A DNA stretch of 43,930 bases, from NCBI GenBank assembly GCA_026982075.1, contig JALSHU010000095.1, forward strand, positions 1 to 43,930, written 5' to 3'. This DNA is from Sulfurovum sp. (lineage in GTDB: Bacteria; Campylobacterota; Campylobacteria; Campylobacterales; Sulfurovaceae). Position numbers and translations under genes: made by a program. Numbering within the stretch: position 1 is the stretch's first letter; each line of letters starts with the position of its first letter. Under the pieces are notes generated by a model, which had not been told where the DNA came from, ran no database searches, and saw only the letters and a list, made by a program, of their open reading frames with translations. Below, piece after piece: positions 25,809 to 35,140 of the stretch.

Positions 25809-25814
25809 ATTATA
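25809..25814 (-). promoter_or_regulatory. -10 element of the luxS promoter
   Basis: TATAAT on the minus strand lies 27 bases upstream of the luxS ATG, preceded by a weak -35 (ACCCTT, 17 bases away). AAAGGA is present before the start codon. Confidence 0.5.
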
Positions 25815-25848
25815 GCTTTAAAATGGAGTAAAAGGGTTAAAAAACAAG

Positions 25849-27456
25849 TCAAATATTCTCATTATTTGGTAATTTTGGTGCGGATAAAAGTAGTTTTTGT
25901 GTATATGCATTTTGAGGCTTATGCATGACATCACTTACGAGACCTTGTTCTACTATTTTTCCTTCTTTCATCACAGCTACTTCATCTGCAATCACTGGGA
26001 CGATAGACAAATCATGCGTGATAAACAGATAAGATACAGCTGACTCTTTTTGCAGTTTTTTAAGTAACTTAAGCACTTGCATCCGAACAGAAACATCAAG
26101 TGCTGATGTAGGTTCGTCACAGATAATGAGTTCTGGCTCTACTGCTAACGCTCTTGCGATACCTATACGCTGGCGTTGTCCCCCAGAAAACTCATGCGGA
26201 TAACGAGTGATATAGTCTGCTTGCAACTCCACTTTTAAAAGTAATGTTTTAATATACTCATCCTGTAATACTCTTGTTTGAGGGCCCACACCAAGACTTA
26301 TCATGCCTTCTCTAATGATATCACCAATGTTCATACGCGGGTTCAATGCTGAAAAAGGATCTTGAAACACAATTTGTATTTTGCGTCGATACACTTTCAA
26401 AGCCTTGTCATGTAATTCTACAAGATTGATATTTTCAAATTTCACACTTCCGTGTGTCACAGGAATCAAAGACAATATAGCCTGACCTATGGTACTTTTC
26501 CCAGATCCAGACTCTCCTACCAAAGCAAGTGTTTTACCTTTTTTGATAGAAAAAGTAACATCGTCAACAGCCTTCACATACCCTACTGTTCGCTGCAGTA
26601 AACCTTTTTTAATAGGAAAATGAACTTTCAAACCTTTCACCTCAAGTAATACATCCTTTTTTGTGTCTGTTGTATGTTTTTCTATTTTGATCATGGCATC
26701 TTTTAACAGGCTTTTTGTATAAGAATGTTGAGGATGGGTAAAAAAGGTTTTACGTTCTGCCTGCTCTACTATTTCTCCATGATACATCACTGCAATCTTA
26801 TCAGCCATTTGTGCAACAATAGCCATATCATGGGTAATAAAAAGGATAGAAAGTCCTCTGTCATTTTGTATTTTCTTCAAAAGTGTCAAAACCTGTGCTT
26901 GTATCGTAACATCCAGTGCAGTGGTGGGTTCATCTGCAATCAATAAATCAGGTTCACATGCCAATGCAATGGCAATCATAACTCTTTGCTTCTGCCCCCC
27001 AGATAACTGATGAGGATACCATCCATATCTCTCTTGTGGATTCTTCAATGCCACTTCTTCAAAAAGGGCAATAACTTTCTTCCTAAGTGCATCTTTTTTC
27101 AATCCCAAATGTATTTTAATCACTTCTGCGACTTGTTCTCCTACGGTCATGACTGGGTTAAGCGCAGACATTGGCTCTTGAAATATCATGGCTATTTGTT
27201 TACCACGTATTTTTTGCATGTGTGATTCAGGCAATACAAATAAAGATCTGTTGTGTAATGTAATATCTCCAGAACGTATCGAGATTACATCTGGTAATAA
27301 TCTCATGATAGCCAATGAGGTTAAAGATTTGCCAGAACCTGATTCACCAACCAGTGCAAATATCTCACCTTGCTGTATCTCAAAACTTATAGAATTTAGA
27401 AGTGTGTCTTTACCAATAGACACATTTAAATCTGTTACAGCTAAAATAGTACTCAT
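25849..27456 (-). CDS. Peptide ABC importer, fused double ATPase (YejF/DppDF type)
   Basis: A 535-residue protein with two complete ABC ATPase domains in tandem. Walker A sequences GESGSGKSLT and GESGSGKSTI, signatures LSGGQKQR and FSGGQRQR, and Walker B/D-loops LIADEPTTALD and IICDEPTSALD are all intact, so both sites should hydrolyse ATP. Each half ends with the oligopeptide-transporter type C-terminal segment. A single fused ATPase is the YejF arrangement of E. coli. It powers the two permeases encoded just upstream, with which it shares a 4-base overlap. Cytoplasmic face of the inner membrane. Confidence 0.95.
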   Translation of the reverse strand: MSTILAVTDLNVSIGKDTLLNSISFEIQQGEIFALVGESGSGKSLTSLAIMRLLPDVISIRSGDITLHNRSLFVLPESHMQKIRGKQIAMIFQEPMSALNPVMTVGEQVAEVIKIHLGLKKDALRKKVIALFEEVALKNPQERYGWYPHQLSGGQKQRVMIAIALACEPDLLIADEPTTALDVTIQAQVLTLLKKIQNDRGLSILFITHDMAIVAQMADKIAVMYHGEIVEQAERKTFFTHPQHSYTKSLLKDAMIKIEKHTTDTKKDVLLEVKGLKVHFPIKKGLLQRTVGYVKAVDDVTFSIKKGKTLALVGESGSGKSTIGQAILSLIPVTHGSVKFENINLVELHDKALKVYRRKIQIVFQDPFSALNPRMNIGDIIREGMISLGVGPQTRVLQDEYIKTLLLKVELQADYITRYPHEFSGGQRQRIGIARALAVEPELIICDEPTSALDVSVRMQVLKLLKKLQKESAVSYLFITHDLSIVPVIADEVAVMKEGKIVEQGLVSDVMHKPQNAYTQKLLLSAPKLPNNENI

Positions 27457-28790
27457 GATTTATTCCTCGGATCCAATACCCTTTGAATCCTGTCTGAAAA
27501 TAAATTTGCAGCCAATACCAAAATAAACATAAACACAAAAGCAGAAAATAGTGACCACCATACCATCGGCTCTCTTGCCATCTCAAGCCTTGCTTGGTTG
27601 ATCATATTCCCCCACGAATGCATGGTAGGATCAACCCCCACTCCCACATAGGAAAGTACCGCTTCAGCAAGTACCAGACCTGAAAAGTCCAATACTACGG
27701 AAATGAGGATGATATGCATAAGATTTGGAATGATATGCCTACGTATAATGGTCATTTTCCCTACGCCAAAAGCTTTGGCTGCAGTGACAAACTCTATTTG
27801 AGATATTTTTAATGTCTCTGCCCGTAACAAACGGCACAAACCTGTCCATGAAGTCACTCCTAGGATAATAATTAAAAAAAGTAAACGTAAATCTGAACGC
27901 TCCAACGTCGTCTCAAACCATGTTGGATTATTGTCCATCATCACTTGCATAGAAAGTACCCCTGCTGCGATGAGCAATACACCGGGGATAGAACTGAGTG
28001 TGGTATACAAATATTGTATACCATCATCCACCCAACCTCCAAAAAGTCCAGCACTCACCCCCAGGATAACCGCAACGGGTAACATAATTAACGTTGTCAA
28101 TATACCTATGAGTACCCCTGTTCGAATACTTTTCAAACTTTGATACAGTACATCACCTCCCACCTTATCCGTTCCCAAAACATGATAGTGATAACTTAAT
28201 AAATATAGCCATGTAAAAGTGACAATCAACACCCCAAGGGTTATATACGCTGTACGCCATGGTAACTCACTTTTCAATCCTCCTCTTCCACGCCATAGTA
28301 TATGCATAAAAATCAACACCCCTACTATCGCCAATCCTACAAATCCTGCAAAAATGGACTTACTGGTAATGTCATCTCCTTTGCCCACATACTCAAGAGG
28401 TAAATACTCCTGCTTTGTCACACCTTGTTCGTCTATCACAATAGACTTGGTATATTCATGTGTCGCAAAAGGTGCTGAGTAGGTACGTTCAGTATTTTTC
28501 ATATTATGCGAGAACATGACATCCAGTAGGCTTGTTATCCCCCCATACTGTAACGTTTTATTTTGACTTTCATTTGACGGGGTAGCTAAACGAAAATGTA
28601 CAGAATCAAGCAATGCAAATAGAAGATAAAAAAGTAATATAATGGCTGAAGCCATCGCGATACTTGACTTAAAAACAGTATGCCAAAGCTTTCTAACTTG
28701 GGGAGAGCTAGAAACCGTCCAAGCCCATAACAACAAAGATACAACCAATAACCAAACCATCACATCTGTCCAGAGTAATACAATTTTCAT
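27453..28790 (-). CDS. Peptide ABC importer permease (YejE/DppC type) with N-terminal extension
   Basis: A 445-residue membrane protein. The C-terminal 230 residues are a standard binding-protein-dependent permease: LKSIRTGVLIGILTTLI, then the EAA-loop EFVTAAKAFGVGKMTIIRRHIIPN that docks on the ATPase. The first 200 residues are longer than usual: two to three hydrophobic helices near 10-60 and a loop of about 100 residues (starting HFRLATPSNES) that should be periplasmic. YejE-type permeases also carry such an extra domain. It overlaps its neighbours by 4 bases on both sides, so the operon is tightly coupled. Confidence 0.93.
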   Translation of the reverse strand: MKIVLLWTDVMVWLLVVSLLLWAWTVSSSPQVRKLWHTVFKSSIAMASAIILLFYLLFALLDSVHFRLATPSNESQNKTLQYGGITSLLDVMFSHNMKNTERTYSAPFATHEYTKSIVIDEQGVTKQEYLPLEYVGKGDDITSKSIFAGFVGLAIVGVLIFMHILWRGRGGLKSELPWRTAYITLGVLIVTFTWLYLLSYHYHVLGTDKVGGDVLYQSLKSIRTGVLIGILTTLIMLPVAVILGVSAGLFGGWVDDGIQYLYTTLSSIPGVLLIAAGVLSMQVMMDNNPTWFETTLERSDLRLLFLIIILGVTSWTGLCRLLRAETLKISQIEFVTAAKAFGVGKMTIIRRHIIPNLMHIILISVVLDFSGLVLAEAVLSYVGVGVDPTMHSWGNMINQARLEMAREPMVWWSLFSAFVFMFILVLAANLFSDRIQRVLDPRNKS

Positions 28791-29764
28791 GATAGTTTTA
28801 CCCTTGGATCAAACAGCGTATATGAAATATCTGTGAGTATCAAACCTACGATATACAGTACAGAACCCAAAAATACCATCGCCTTGACGATAGCAAAATC
28901 TTGTGCATGAATTGCATCAATCGTATAAGAACCAAGACCGGGAATACCGAAAAAAGACTCCATAATTAAACTGCCCATAAAAAGAGAAGGGATAATAACA
29001 ACTACTCCTGTTAAGATAGGCAACATTCCATTGCGCAAGACATGTCCAAAGAGTACTTTTAATTCAGATAATCCTTTGGCTCTTGCTGTACGTACATAAT
29101 CTTGATTGATTTGCTCTAAAAATATACTTCTGTACCAGCGTACCCCCGCACCAATACCTGCAAATACCCCTATAAGTACAGGAAGTATGATAAACCTAAT
29201 ACCATCCCAACCACTCTCATACCCTGAGATAGGCACCCAATGCCATATTTTAGAAAAAAGTACCTGCCCTGCGATAATATAAAATAATCCCGAAATAGAC
29301 ATAATCATCACTGCAAGAATCATCATACTTGTATCTAAAACAGAACCTCTAAAAAGTACCAAAAGTAAAGCTAAAGAGATATTCGTAATCAAAGCTATCA
29401 AAAAGGTAGGCAGTGCTATTGCCAAACTTGGTACCATTCTTTCTTTGATATCTGAACCAATATCACGATTTGCATCCGAAAAACCAAAGTCAAATGAAAA
29501 AAGTTTGAGAGACTCTTGTACAAAAAGTGTGTCAGTAGCTTTTTGGATACCTGCAGATTCATAATTAATAAACAAAGGTTTATCATAACCCCTTGCTTCT
29601 TTCCATGAATGAATGAGTTCAGGAGAGACTTGTTTGGCTCCAAGTTGTGCTCTTGCCATATCATCAGGACTGTTCACCATGAAAAACAACAAAAAAGTAA
29701 TCAAGTTTACCCCAATCAAGATAGGCACTGCATATAAAATTCTTCGTATGATATAAGACAACAT
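28787..29764 (-). CDS. Peptide ABC importer permease (YejB/DppB type)
   Basis: A 325-residue membrane protein of the oligopeptide permease B class, with the typical start MLSYIIRRILYAVPILIGV and an EAA loop DYVRTARAKGLSELKVLFGHVLRNG. Six membrane helices are expected. Paired with the larger permease, it forms the channel for peptide-like substrates. The start codon directly abuts the stop codon of the binding-protein gene, and the end overlaps the next permease by 4 bases. Confidence 0.94.
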   Translation of the reverse strand: MLSYIIRRILYAVPILIGVNLITFLLFFMVNSPDDMARAQLGAKQVSPELIHSWKEARGYDKPLFINYESAGIQKATDTLFVQESLKLFSFDFGFSDANRDIGSDIKERMVPSLAIALPTFLIALITNISLALLLVLFRGSVLDTSMMILAVMIMSISGLFYIIAGQVLFSKIWHWVPISGYESGWDGIRFIILPVLIGVFAGIGAGVRWYRSIFLEQINQDYVRTARAKGLSELKVLFGHVLRNGMLPILTGVVVIIPSLFMGSLIMESFFGIPGLGSYTIDAIHAQDFAIVKAMVFLGSVLYIVGLILTDISYTLFDPRVKLS

Positions 29765-31951
29765 TTACTGCTTCTCCTTATAGATAACCATCTTTTGTCT
29801 ATTGTGATACGCCCGTAAAAGAAGGAATCCCATAAGTATGCTAAACAAAACAAGCAAAACAAAAGGGAAAATGACCGGTTGATTCCACTCTTGTTGTTTC
29901 TTTACCCTTAAAGAAGCATTTATTCGCTTATACTTCAGTGTATTGTTTGCCATGTCATTAGGTAACACATTTTGATACCACTGGTGTGATAAAGCTAAAG
30001 ATTTTGGATGAATCCCCCATATCCACGGGGCATCTTCCCTTAATATCTCAGTCATTTCTTTAATAAGTTGCATTCTCTTAGGCGTATTTTTCATGGTTTT
30101 CATTTGCGTAAACAGTGTATCAAATTTTGTATTTTTGTAATTTGAGCTATTAATACCTGCACCATTGGTATCCACAGAGGCATTACCACCATAGAGTAAA
30201 AAAAAGAAGTTTTCAGGGTCAGGATAGTCTGCATTCCAACCCCAGGAAAAAAGTTGTGCCTTGCCTTTCCTTACCTTGTCTTGGAAGCGATTATAATCTG
30301 TAGCTCTAATAACCAACTGGATACCGAGTTTATCAAACTGTTTTCGTTGCCAATCCATTAATGCTCTGTCATCAGGGCCTGTAGCAGTCGTATCATAATA
30401 TAATTTTAAAGGTTTCCCTGTCTTTTCAGATATGCCATTGGGATATCCGGCTTCTGCCAATAATCTTTTAGCCACATTTAAAGGTTTTCGTACTCTTTTT
30501 CCCTTTACCCAATCATATATTACCTTGTTGGTACCCTCCTCTCCTTCTTCATACCCAAAAATACCAGGAGGAATAATCCCTTGCGCAGCGATACCTCTTT
30601 CATTCATAAAAATAGAGATATACTCTTCCTGATTCTGAGCGATACTAATTGCTTGACGCAATTTTTTGGCCGCTAGTGAATAGCCCCCCACAACTGGGTC
30701 AACCATATTAAAAGCCAAATAAAAAATAGATGGTTGCACTGAACCTTTTAAGACAATGCCTTTTTCTTCCATCTCTTGGCTCAACCCCATATTCCCACTT
30801 GTAGAAATCTGTACTGCTTGATCAAATGCTTCAGAACTGATACCTGAAGCATCATAATATCCTTGTAAAAACTTATTCCACAACGGAATGCTCTCTTTTT
30901 CTAAAGAATAAATCACCTCTTGAATAAAAGGTAATTTTAAACCTGCATCCTTTAACAAATCTTTTGGCACATGAGATGCTGCTTGTTCTTCCTTACTTAA
31001 AGTTGGATAATATTCTGTATGATAATTTGGGTTTCTAAGTAATCTCATCTGTTTGTTTGGATTATTTTCTGCTAGATAGTAGGCTCCCGTTCCAACAGGA
31101 AACCAATTGAGCGTTATGTTTTTCGCTATCAGTGCATCCTGCTGATAAAACATATCTGCTTCCCATGGTATAGGTGCAAAAAAATTCATACTTAGCCAAT
31201 AGAGAAACTGAGGATATTTGCCTTTCATTTTAATCTGCAACGTATGGCTATCTACAACAGTCACACCCTCAATAGTATAAGGACGCAAATCCAATAACTG
31301 ATGATTCTGATTTTTCTCTTTTGCTATTTGGGTAATCATACGTGAGAACTTTTCCAAACCGACAATATGTTCCAGCATACTGTCTAAAACAGGTGAATGA
31401 TTTTGCCTAACTGCCATACGTTTAATGGCATAAGCATAATCTTCTGCATATAGGTTTCGGGTAGCTGTCTTGCTAAGGTCATAAGGTGTTTCAATCTCTT
31501 CTAAACTCTCTTTATCTAAAGCACCATATAACAACTCTCCTGTGTTATTTTTTACAAAAGAAGGATGGTTTTGATACTTAACATCTTTTCTTATTTCCAA
31601 AATATATTCAGAATACATCACATTGTCTGAATCTTCTTCTACTTCATTATTATCCTTATCCAAATAACGAATAGTGGGTAAAGTTGTAAGCGTTAGTGGC
31701 TCTAGTGTATAAGGTCTTTTAAGATAATTATATTGTAAAGGTGGTTCGTAGATTTGGCCGATGATAGCCCATTCATTCATGGAGTAGGAAATCACAGGAT
31801 CTAACTTTTTAGGAGGTAGTGAAAAGGAGCTAAAAAGCGTATCTGTTTTTACTTTTTGACTGTCATGAGGATTATTCCACACATCAGCGTATACAAAAAT
31901 ACTTATACTCAATAAAATACTTACCCATTTGATACTTATCACTTTTGACAT
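29765..31951 (-). CDS. Peptide ABC importer substrate-binding protein with C-terminal membrane anchor
   Basis: A 728-residue family 5 solute-binding protein. Residues 1-22 are a signal peptide likely cut after VYA. The mature protein has the family features (ILEIRKDVKYQNHPSF, AYAIKRMAVRQ, SWGWNADYPDPENFF and DAPWIWGIHP). Near the C-terminus, about residues 694-714 (FPFVLLVLFSILMGFLLLRAY), there is a clear membrane helix followed by a short basic tail. This would tether the protein to the inner membrane, which is unusual for a Gram-negative periplasmic binding protein. It is the first gene of a four-gene operon; likely cargo is oligopeptides or peptide-like compounds. Confidence 0.93.
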   Translation of the reverse strand: MSKVISIKWVSILLSISIFVYADVWNNPHDSQKVKTDTLFSSFSLPPKKLDPVISYSMNEWAIIGQIYEPPLQYNYLKRPYTLEPLTLTTLPTIRYLDKDNNEVEEDSDNVMYSEYILEIRKDVKYQNHPSFVKNNTGELLYGALDKESLEEIETPYDLSKTATRNLYAEDYAYAIKRMAVRQNHSPVLDSMLEHIVGLEKFSRMITQIAKEKNQNHQLLDLRPYTIEGVTVVDSHTLQIKMKGKYPQFLYWLSMNFFAPIPWEADMFYQQDALIAKNITLNWFPVGTGAYYLAENNPNKQMRLLRNPNYHTEYYPTLSKEEQAASHVPKDLLKDAGLKLPFIQEVIYSLEKESIPLWNKFLQGYYDASGISSEAFDQAVQISTSGNMGLSQEMEEKGIVLKGSVQPSIFYLAFNMVDPVVGGYSLAAKKLRQAISIAQNQEEYISIFMNERGIAAQGIIPPGIFGYEEGEEGTNKVIYDWVKGKRVRKPLNVAKRLLAEAGYPNGISEKTGKPLKLYYDTTATGPDDRALMDWQRKQFDKLGIQLVIRATDYNRFQDKVRKGKAQLFSWGWNADYPDPENFFFLLYGGNASVDTNGAGINSSNYKNTKFDTLFTQMKTMKNTPKRMQLIKEMTEILREDAPWIWGIHPKSLALSHQWYQNVLPNDMANNTLKYKRINASLRVKKQQEWNQPVIFPFVLLVLFSILMGFLLLRAYHNRQKMVIYKEKQ

Positions 31952-32057
31952 ATACCTTTCTATTCACTTCCTCGTTCAGTCAGATAGATTTTAACATATT
32001 TCTGTTTGATTGCTGTGGTGGAATTGTTATACAATTTTTTTGAATAGGTTCATAAAT

Positions 32058-32099
32058 TTGATTTATATCAATACATTAAGCTTTGATTTTTGTCACAAT
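32058..32099 (+). promoter_or_regulatory. FNR/CRP-type box and -10 of the hydABC promoter
   Basis: TTGAT-TTAT-ATCAA (32058-32071) is a perfect FNR-type palindrome. CACAAT (32094-32099) serves as -10, starting 29.5 bases from the box centre. That predicts transcription near 32106 with the box centred at about -41.5, the class II activator position. Nothing like a -35 box is needed or seen. A 6-bp palindrome AATTGT-TAT-ACAATT (32022-32036) lies further upstream and may be another site or an alternative promoter. Confidence 0.75.
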
Positions 32100-32130
32100 G
32101 CAGTCATTGTTATTTAAGAAAGGAAATTAA

Positions 32131-33303
32131 ATGGACTTTAAAGAGAAAGAAACAACATATGATTCACTCTATGCATCTTTTGAAGAAAGAATAAAAAAGT
32201 TACAGAAACTACCTCGATTAAAAGAAGATACTTCTATCGAGCAAGTGATAAAAGAACATGGTTTCTCTAGAAGAGACTTTATGAAATGGGCAAGTGCTGC
32301 AACTGCGATGCTAGCTCTGCCTGCAAACTTCACGCCCCTCATGGCAGAGGCAATAAAAGTTGCTGATAGATTGCCTATCATTTGGTTACATATGGCAGAA
32401 TGTACAGGATGTACAGAAGCGTTATTGCGTTCTGCAAATCCTAGCATTGATAGTCTTATCTTTGACTATATTTCCTTAGAATATCAAGAAACCATTATGA
32501 CAGCAGTCGGCTGGCAGGCTGAACAAAACCTTGAACATGCAATAGAAAAGTATAAAGGAAGATACATCCTTATGGTAGAAGGAGGGATCCCTGCAGGTGA
32601 CAGCAGTCATTATCTGACTATTGGAGGACATGGAAAACATGGAGAACAGATTTCTATTGATGCTTCAGAACATGCTGCAGCAATCTTTGCAATAGGAACC
32701 TGCTCCAGCTTTGGGGGTGTACAAGCTGCTGCACCAAATCCTACCAATGCACAAGCACTTAGCAAGGTGGTTGATAAACCTGTCATTAATGTACCCGGCT
32801 GTCCACCTGGCGAAAAAAATATTGTAGGTACATTGATGCACTATTTGTTGTATGGCACATTGCCAGCACTTGATGTATTTAATAGACCAAAATGGGCATA
32901 TCGATTACGAATTCATGATTTATGTGAAAGAAGAGGTCATTTTGATGCAGGTGAATTTGTAGAACATTTTGGTGATGAAGGTGCCAAAGATGGGTATTGT
33001 CTTTATAAAGTTGGGTGTAAAGGCCCCTACACCTTTAATAACTGTTCTAAACAAAAGTTTAATCAAGGTACTTCTTGGCCTATTCAAGTTGGATTCGGGT
33101 GTATGGGTTGTTCCGAACCAGATTTCTGGGATACCATGGGTACAGTCAATGAACCACTAAGAGACAGACTCTATCATACAGCATTTGGTGGCTTAGGTGC
33201 AGATGCAACTGCCGACAGAATCGGCATTGGACTACTGACCGCCACAGCCGTAGGAATTGCAGCCCATGCTGCCATTGCAGCAGTAAAACCACCCAAGAAA
33301 TAA
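32131..33303 (+). CDS. hydA: [NiFe] hydrogenase small subunit, group 1 (membrane-bound uptake type)
   Basis: A 390-residue precursor. A long N-terminal leader ends in the Tat motif SRRDFMKWASAATAMLALP (about residue 47 on). Iron-sulphur ligands: proximal cluster ECTGCTEAL, GTCSSFGG and PGCPPGE; distal HDLCERRGHFDAG, GYCLYKVGC; medial NNCSKQKFN and GFGCMGCSEPDFWD. The proximal site has Gly at both places where oxygen-tolerant enzymes have extra Cys, so this should be the standard, oxygen-sensitive type. A C-terminal hydrophobic helix (IGIGLLTATAVGIAAHAAIAA) anchors it to the membrane. It passes electrons from H2 to the cytochrome b HydC and the quinone pool. Confidence 0.97.
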   Translation: MDFKEKETTYDSLYASFEERIKKLQKLPRLKEDTSIEQVIKEHGFSRRDFMKWASAATAMLALPANFTPLMAEAIKVADRLPIIWLHMAECTGCTEALLRSANPSIDSLIFDYISLEYQETIMTAVGWQAEQNLEHAIEKYKGRYILMVEGGIPAGDSSHYLTIGGHGKHGEQISIDASEHAAAIFAIGTCSSFGGVQAAAPNPTNAQALSKVVDKPVINVPGCPPGEKNIVGTLMHYLLYGTLPALDVFNRPKWAYRLRIHDLCERRGHFDAGEFVEHFGDEGAKDGYCLYKVGCKGPYTFNNCSKQKFNQGTSWPIQVGFGCMGCSEPDFWDTMGTVNEPLRDRLYHTAFGGLGADATADRIGIGLLTATAVGIAAHAAIAAVKPPKK

Positions 33304-33319
33304 GAAAGGGATATAAATA

Positions 33320-35131
33320 ATGAATGAAGATAATACAATAACAGAAGAAGTAAGTCACACAGAAAACACACCTGAAGAAACACTCCCTTCTGGACCCAAA
33401 AGGGTTGTGGTTGATCCTATTACAAGGATTGAAGGCCACTTAAGAGCAGAAGTAATCGTGGGTGATGATGGTATTGTTCAAGATGCTTTTGTATCCTCTA
33501 CACTTTTCAGGGGACTGGAAATTATCGCAAAAGGAAGAGACCCAAGAAATGTACCTCTTCTTATGCAGAGGATTTGTGGAGTATGTACCTATTCACACTA
33601 TTTAAAAAGTACGATGTCTATGGAAGATGCATTAGGAATTACGATTCCTTACAATGCCGCACTTGTACGTTCACTTATGGATACCGCACTTTTCTTACAT
33701 GATCACCCTGTGCACTTCTATCAACTTCATGGATTAGACTGGGTAGATATCACCTCAGCACTGAAAGCAGATCCTGCCAAAGCAAGTAAACTAGCATTTA
33801 AATATGCCGATAATCCTGTGGGAACAGGTGAAAATGACCTGATTAAAGTACAAGAGACTGTGAAAAAATTTGCAGAACATCCTCAGGGACTAGGACCATT
33901 TGCCAATGCATACTGGGGACATTCAACCTACCGATTTACACCAGAACAAAACTTGATTGCACTTTCGCATTACCTTAAAGCACTAGAAATGCAAAGACTT
34001 GTAGCACAAATGATGGCAATCTTTGGAGGGAAACAACCCCATCCACAGTCTTTGGTTATTGGCGGGGTAACCTGCATTATGGATATGTTGGACCCTGCAA
34101 GAATGGCTGAGTTTATGGTGAAGTTTAAAGAAATGGCAAACTTTATCAACAATGCCTATTATGCAGATGTAGTCATGGCAGCAGAGATGTACCAACATGA
34201 ACCATCTGTCATGCAGCCTATTAGTGTAAAAAACTTTATGGCAGGAGATGGCATCTTAGTAGGCAGAAACGATTATATCCTCAGTAAGGGAATGATTTTA
34301 GATGGTGATATCTCTAATGTACTTGATATTGATGAAGACCTCATCACAGAAGAGGCTACACACTCTTGGTACCAAACAGATGAAGCACTTCATCCTTATG
34401 ATGCAAATAGTGAACCAGACCATAGTAAAGGATATGTAGATGGCGAATCTGTAGGTCCCGATGGAAAGATGATTCACTCTAAAAATATTGACCCTAATGG
34501 AAAATACTCTTGGATTAAGTCTCCAAGGTATGACGGTAAACCTATGGAAGTAGGTCCCTTGGCTTCTATCTTGATATCTTACGCCAAAGGCAATAAACGC
34601 GTGGTACCTATCGTAGATGAGTTTTTACATAAAACAGGTCTACCTCTTAGTGCACTTTTTACCACTCTAGGTAGAACAGCAGCAAGAATGCTTCAGGCCA
34701 AAGTGATTGCAAATCATGGGCTCGAAGCTTTTTACAGTTTGGTAGAAAACCTAAAAACAGATGAAGAGTCTTGTGCTATTTATACGATAGACAATGATAA
34801 AGAGTACAAAGGAAGAGGGATAGGTGAAGTACCAAGAGGTATGTTGACACACTGGACACGCATTAAAGATGGTGTAGTATCTAACTATCAAGCAACAGTT
34901 CCATCTACATGGAATGCCGGTCCCATTGATGCCAATGGAGTAAAAGGTCCCTATGAAACGAACCTTATAGGATTAAAAATTGCTGACTTGTCTCAACCTT
35001 TGGAAATTATACGAATTGTTCACTCTTTTGACCCATGTATCGCATGTGCAGTACAAGTAATGGATGTAAGAGGCAATAAGATAAGTGAGTATAAAGTAGA
35101 TCCACTTTATGGTGGGGTTTGTAGCGTATAA
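33320..35131 (+). CDS. hydB: [NiFe] hydrogenase large subunit, group 1, with Gln at the maturation site
   Basis: A 603-residue protein carrying the Ni-Fe centre. The N-terminal ligand motif RICGVCTYSHYLKS and C-terminal DPCIACAVQVMD supply the four Cys. In most hydrogenases the second motif is DPCxxCxxH, and the protease cuts after the His; here residue 579 is Gln (codon CAA, 35054-35056), leaving a 24-residue tail that would be removed. The protein has no signal of its own and is expected to be carried across the membrane with HydA by Tat. It splits H2 at the periplasmic side. The gap to hydA is 16 bases, to hydC 9 bases. Confidence 0.97.
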   Translation: MNEDNTITEEVSHTENTPEETLPSGPKRVVVDPITRIEGHLRAEVIVGDDGIVQDAFVSSTLFRGLEIIAKGRDPRNVPLLMQRICGVCTYSHYLKSTMSMEDALGITIPYNAALVRSLMDTALFLHDHPVHFYQLHGLDWVDITSALKADPAKASKLAFKYADNPVGTGENDLIKVQETVKKFAEHPQGLGPFANAYWGHSTYRFTPEQNLIALSHYLKALEMQRLVAQMMAIFGGKQPHPQSLVIGGVTCIMDMLDPARMAEFMVKFKEMANFINNAYYADVVMAAEMYQHEPSVMQPISVKNFMAGDGILVGRNDYILSKGMILDGDISNVLDIDEDLITEEATHSWYQTDEALHPYDANSEPDHSKGYVDGESVGPDGKMIHSKNIDPNGKYSWIKSPRYDGKPMEVGPLASILISYAKGNKRVVPIVDEFLHKTGLPLSALFTTLGRTAARMLQAKVIANHGLEAFYSLVENLKTDEESCAIYTIDNDKEYKGRGIGEVPRGMLTHWTRIKDGVVSNYQATVPSTWNAGPIDANGVKGPYETNLIGLKIADLSQPLEIIRIVHSFDPCIACAVQVMDVRGNKISEYKVDPLYGGVCSV

Positions 35132-35140
35132 GGAAATAAT

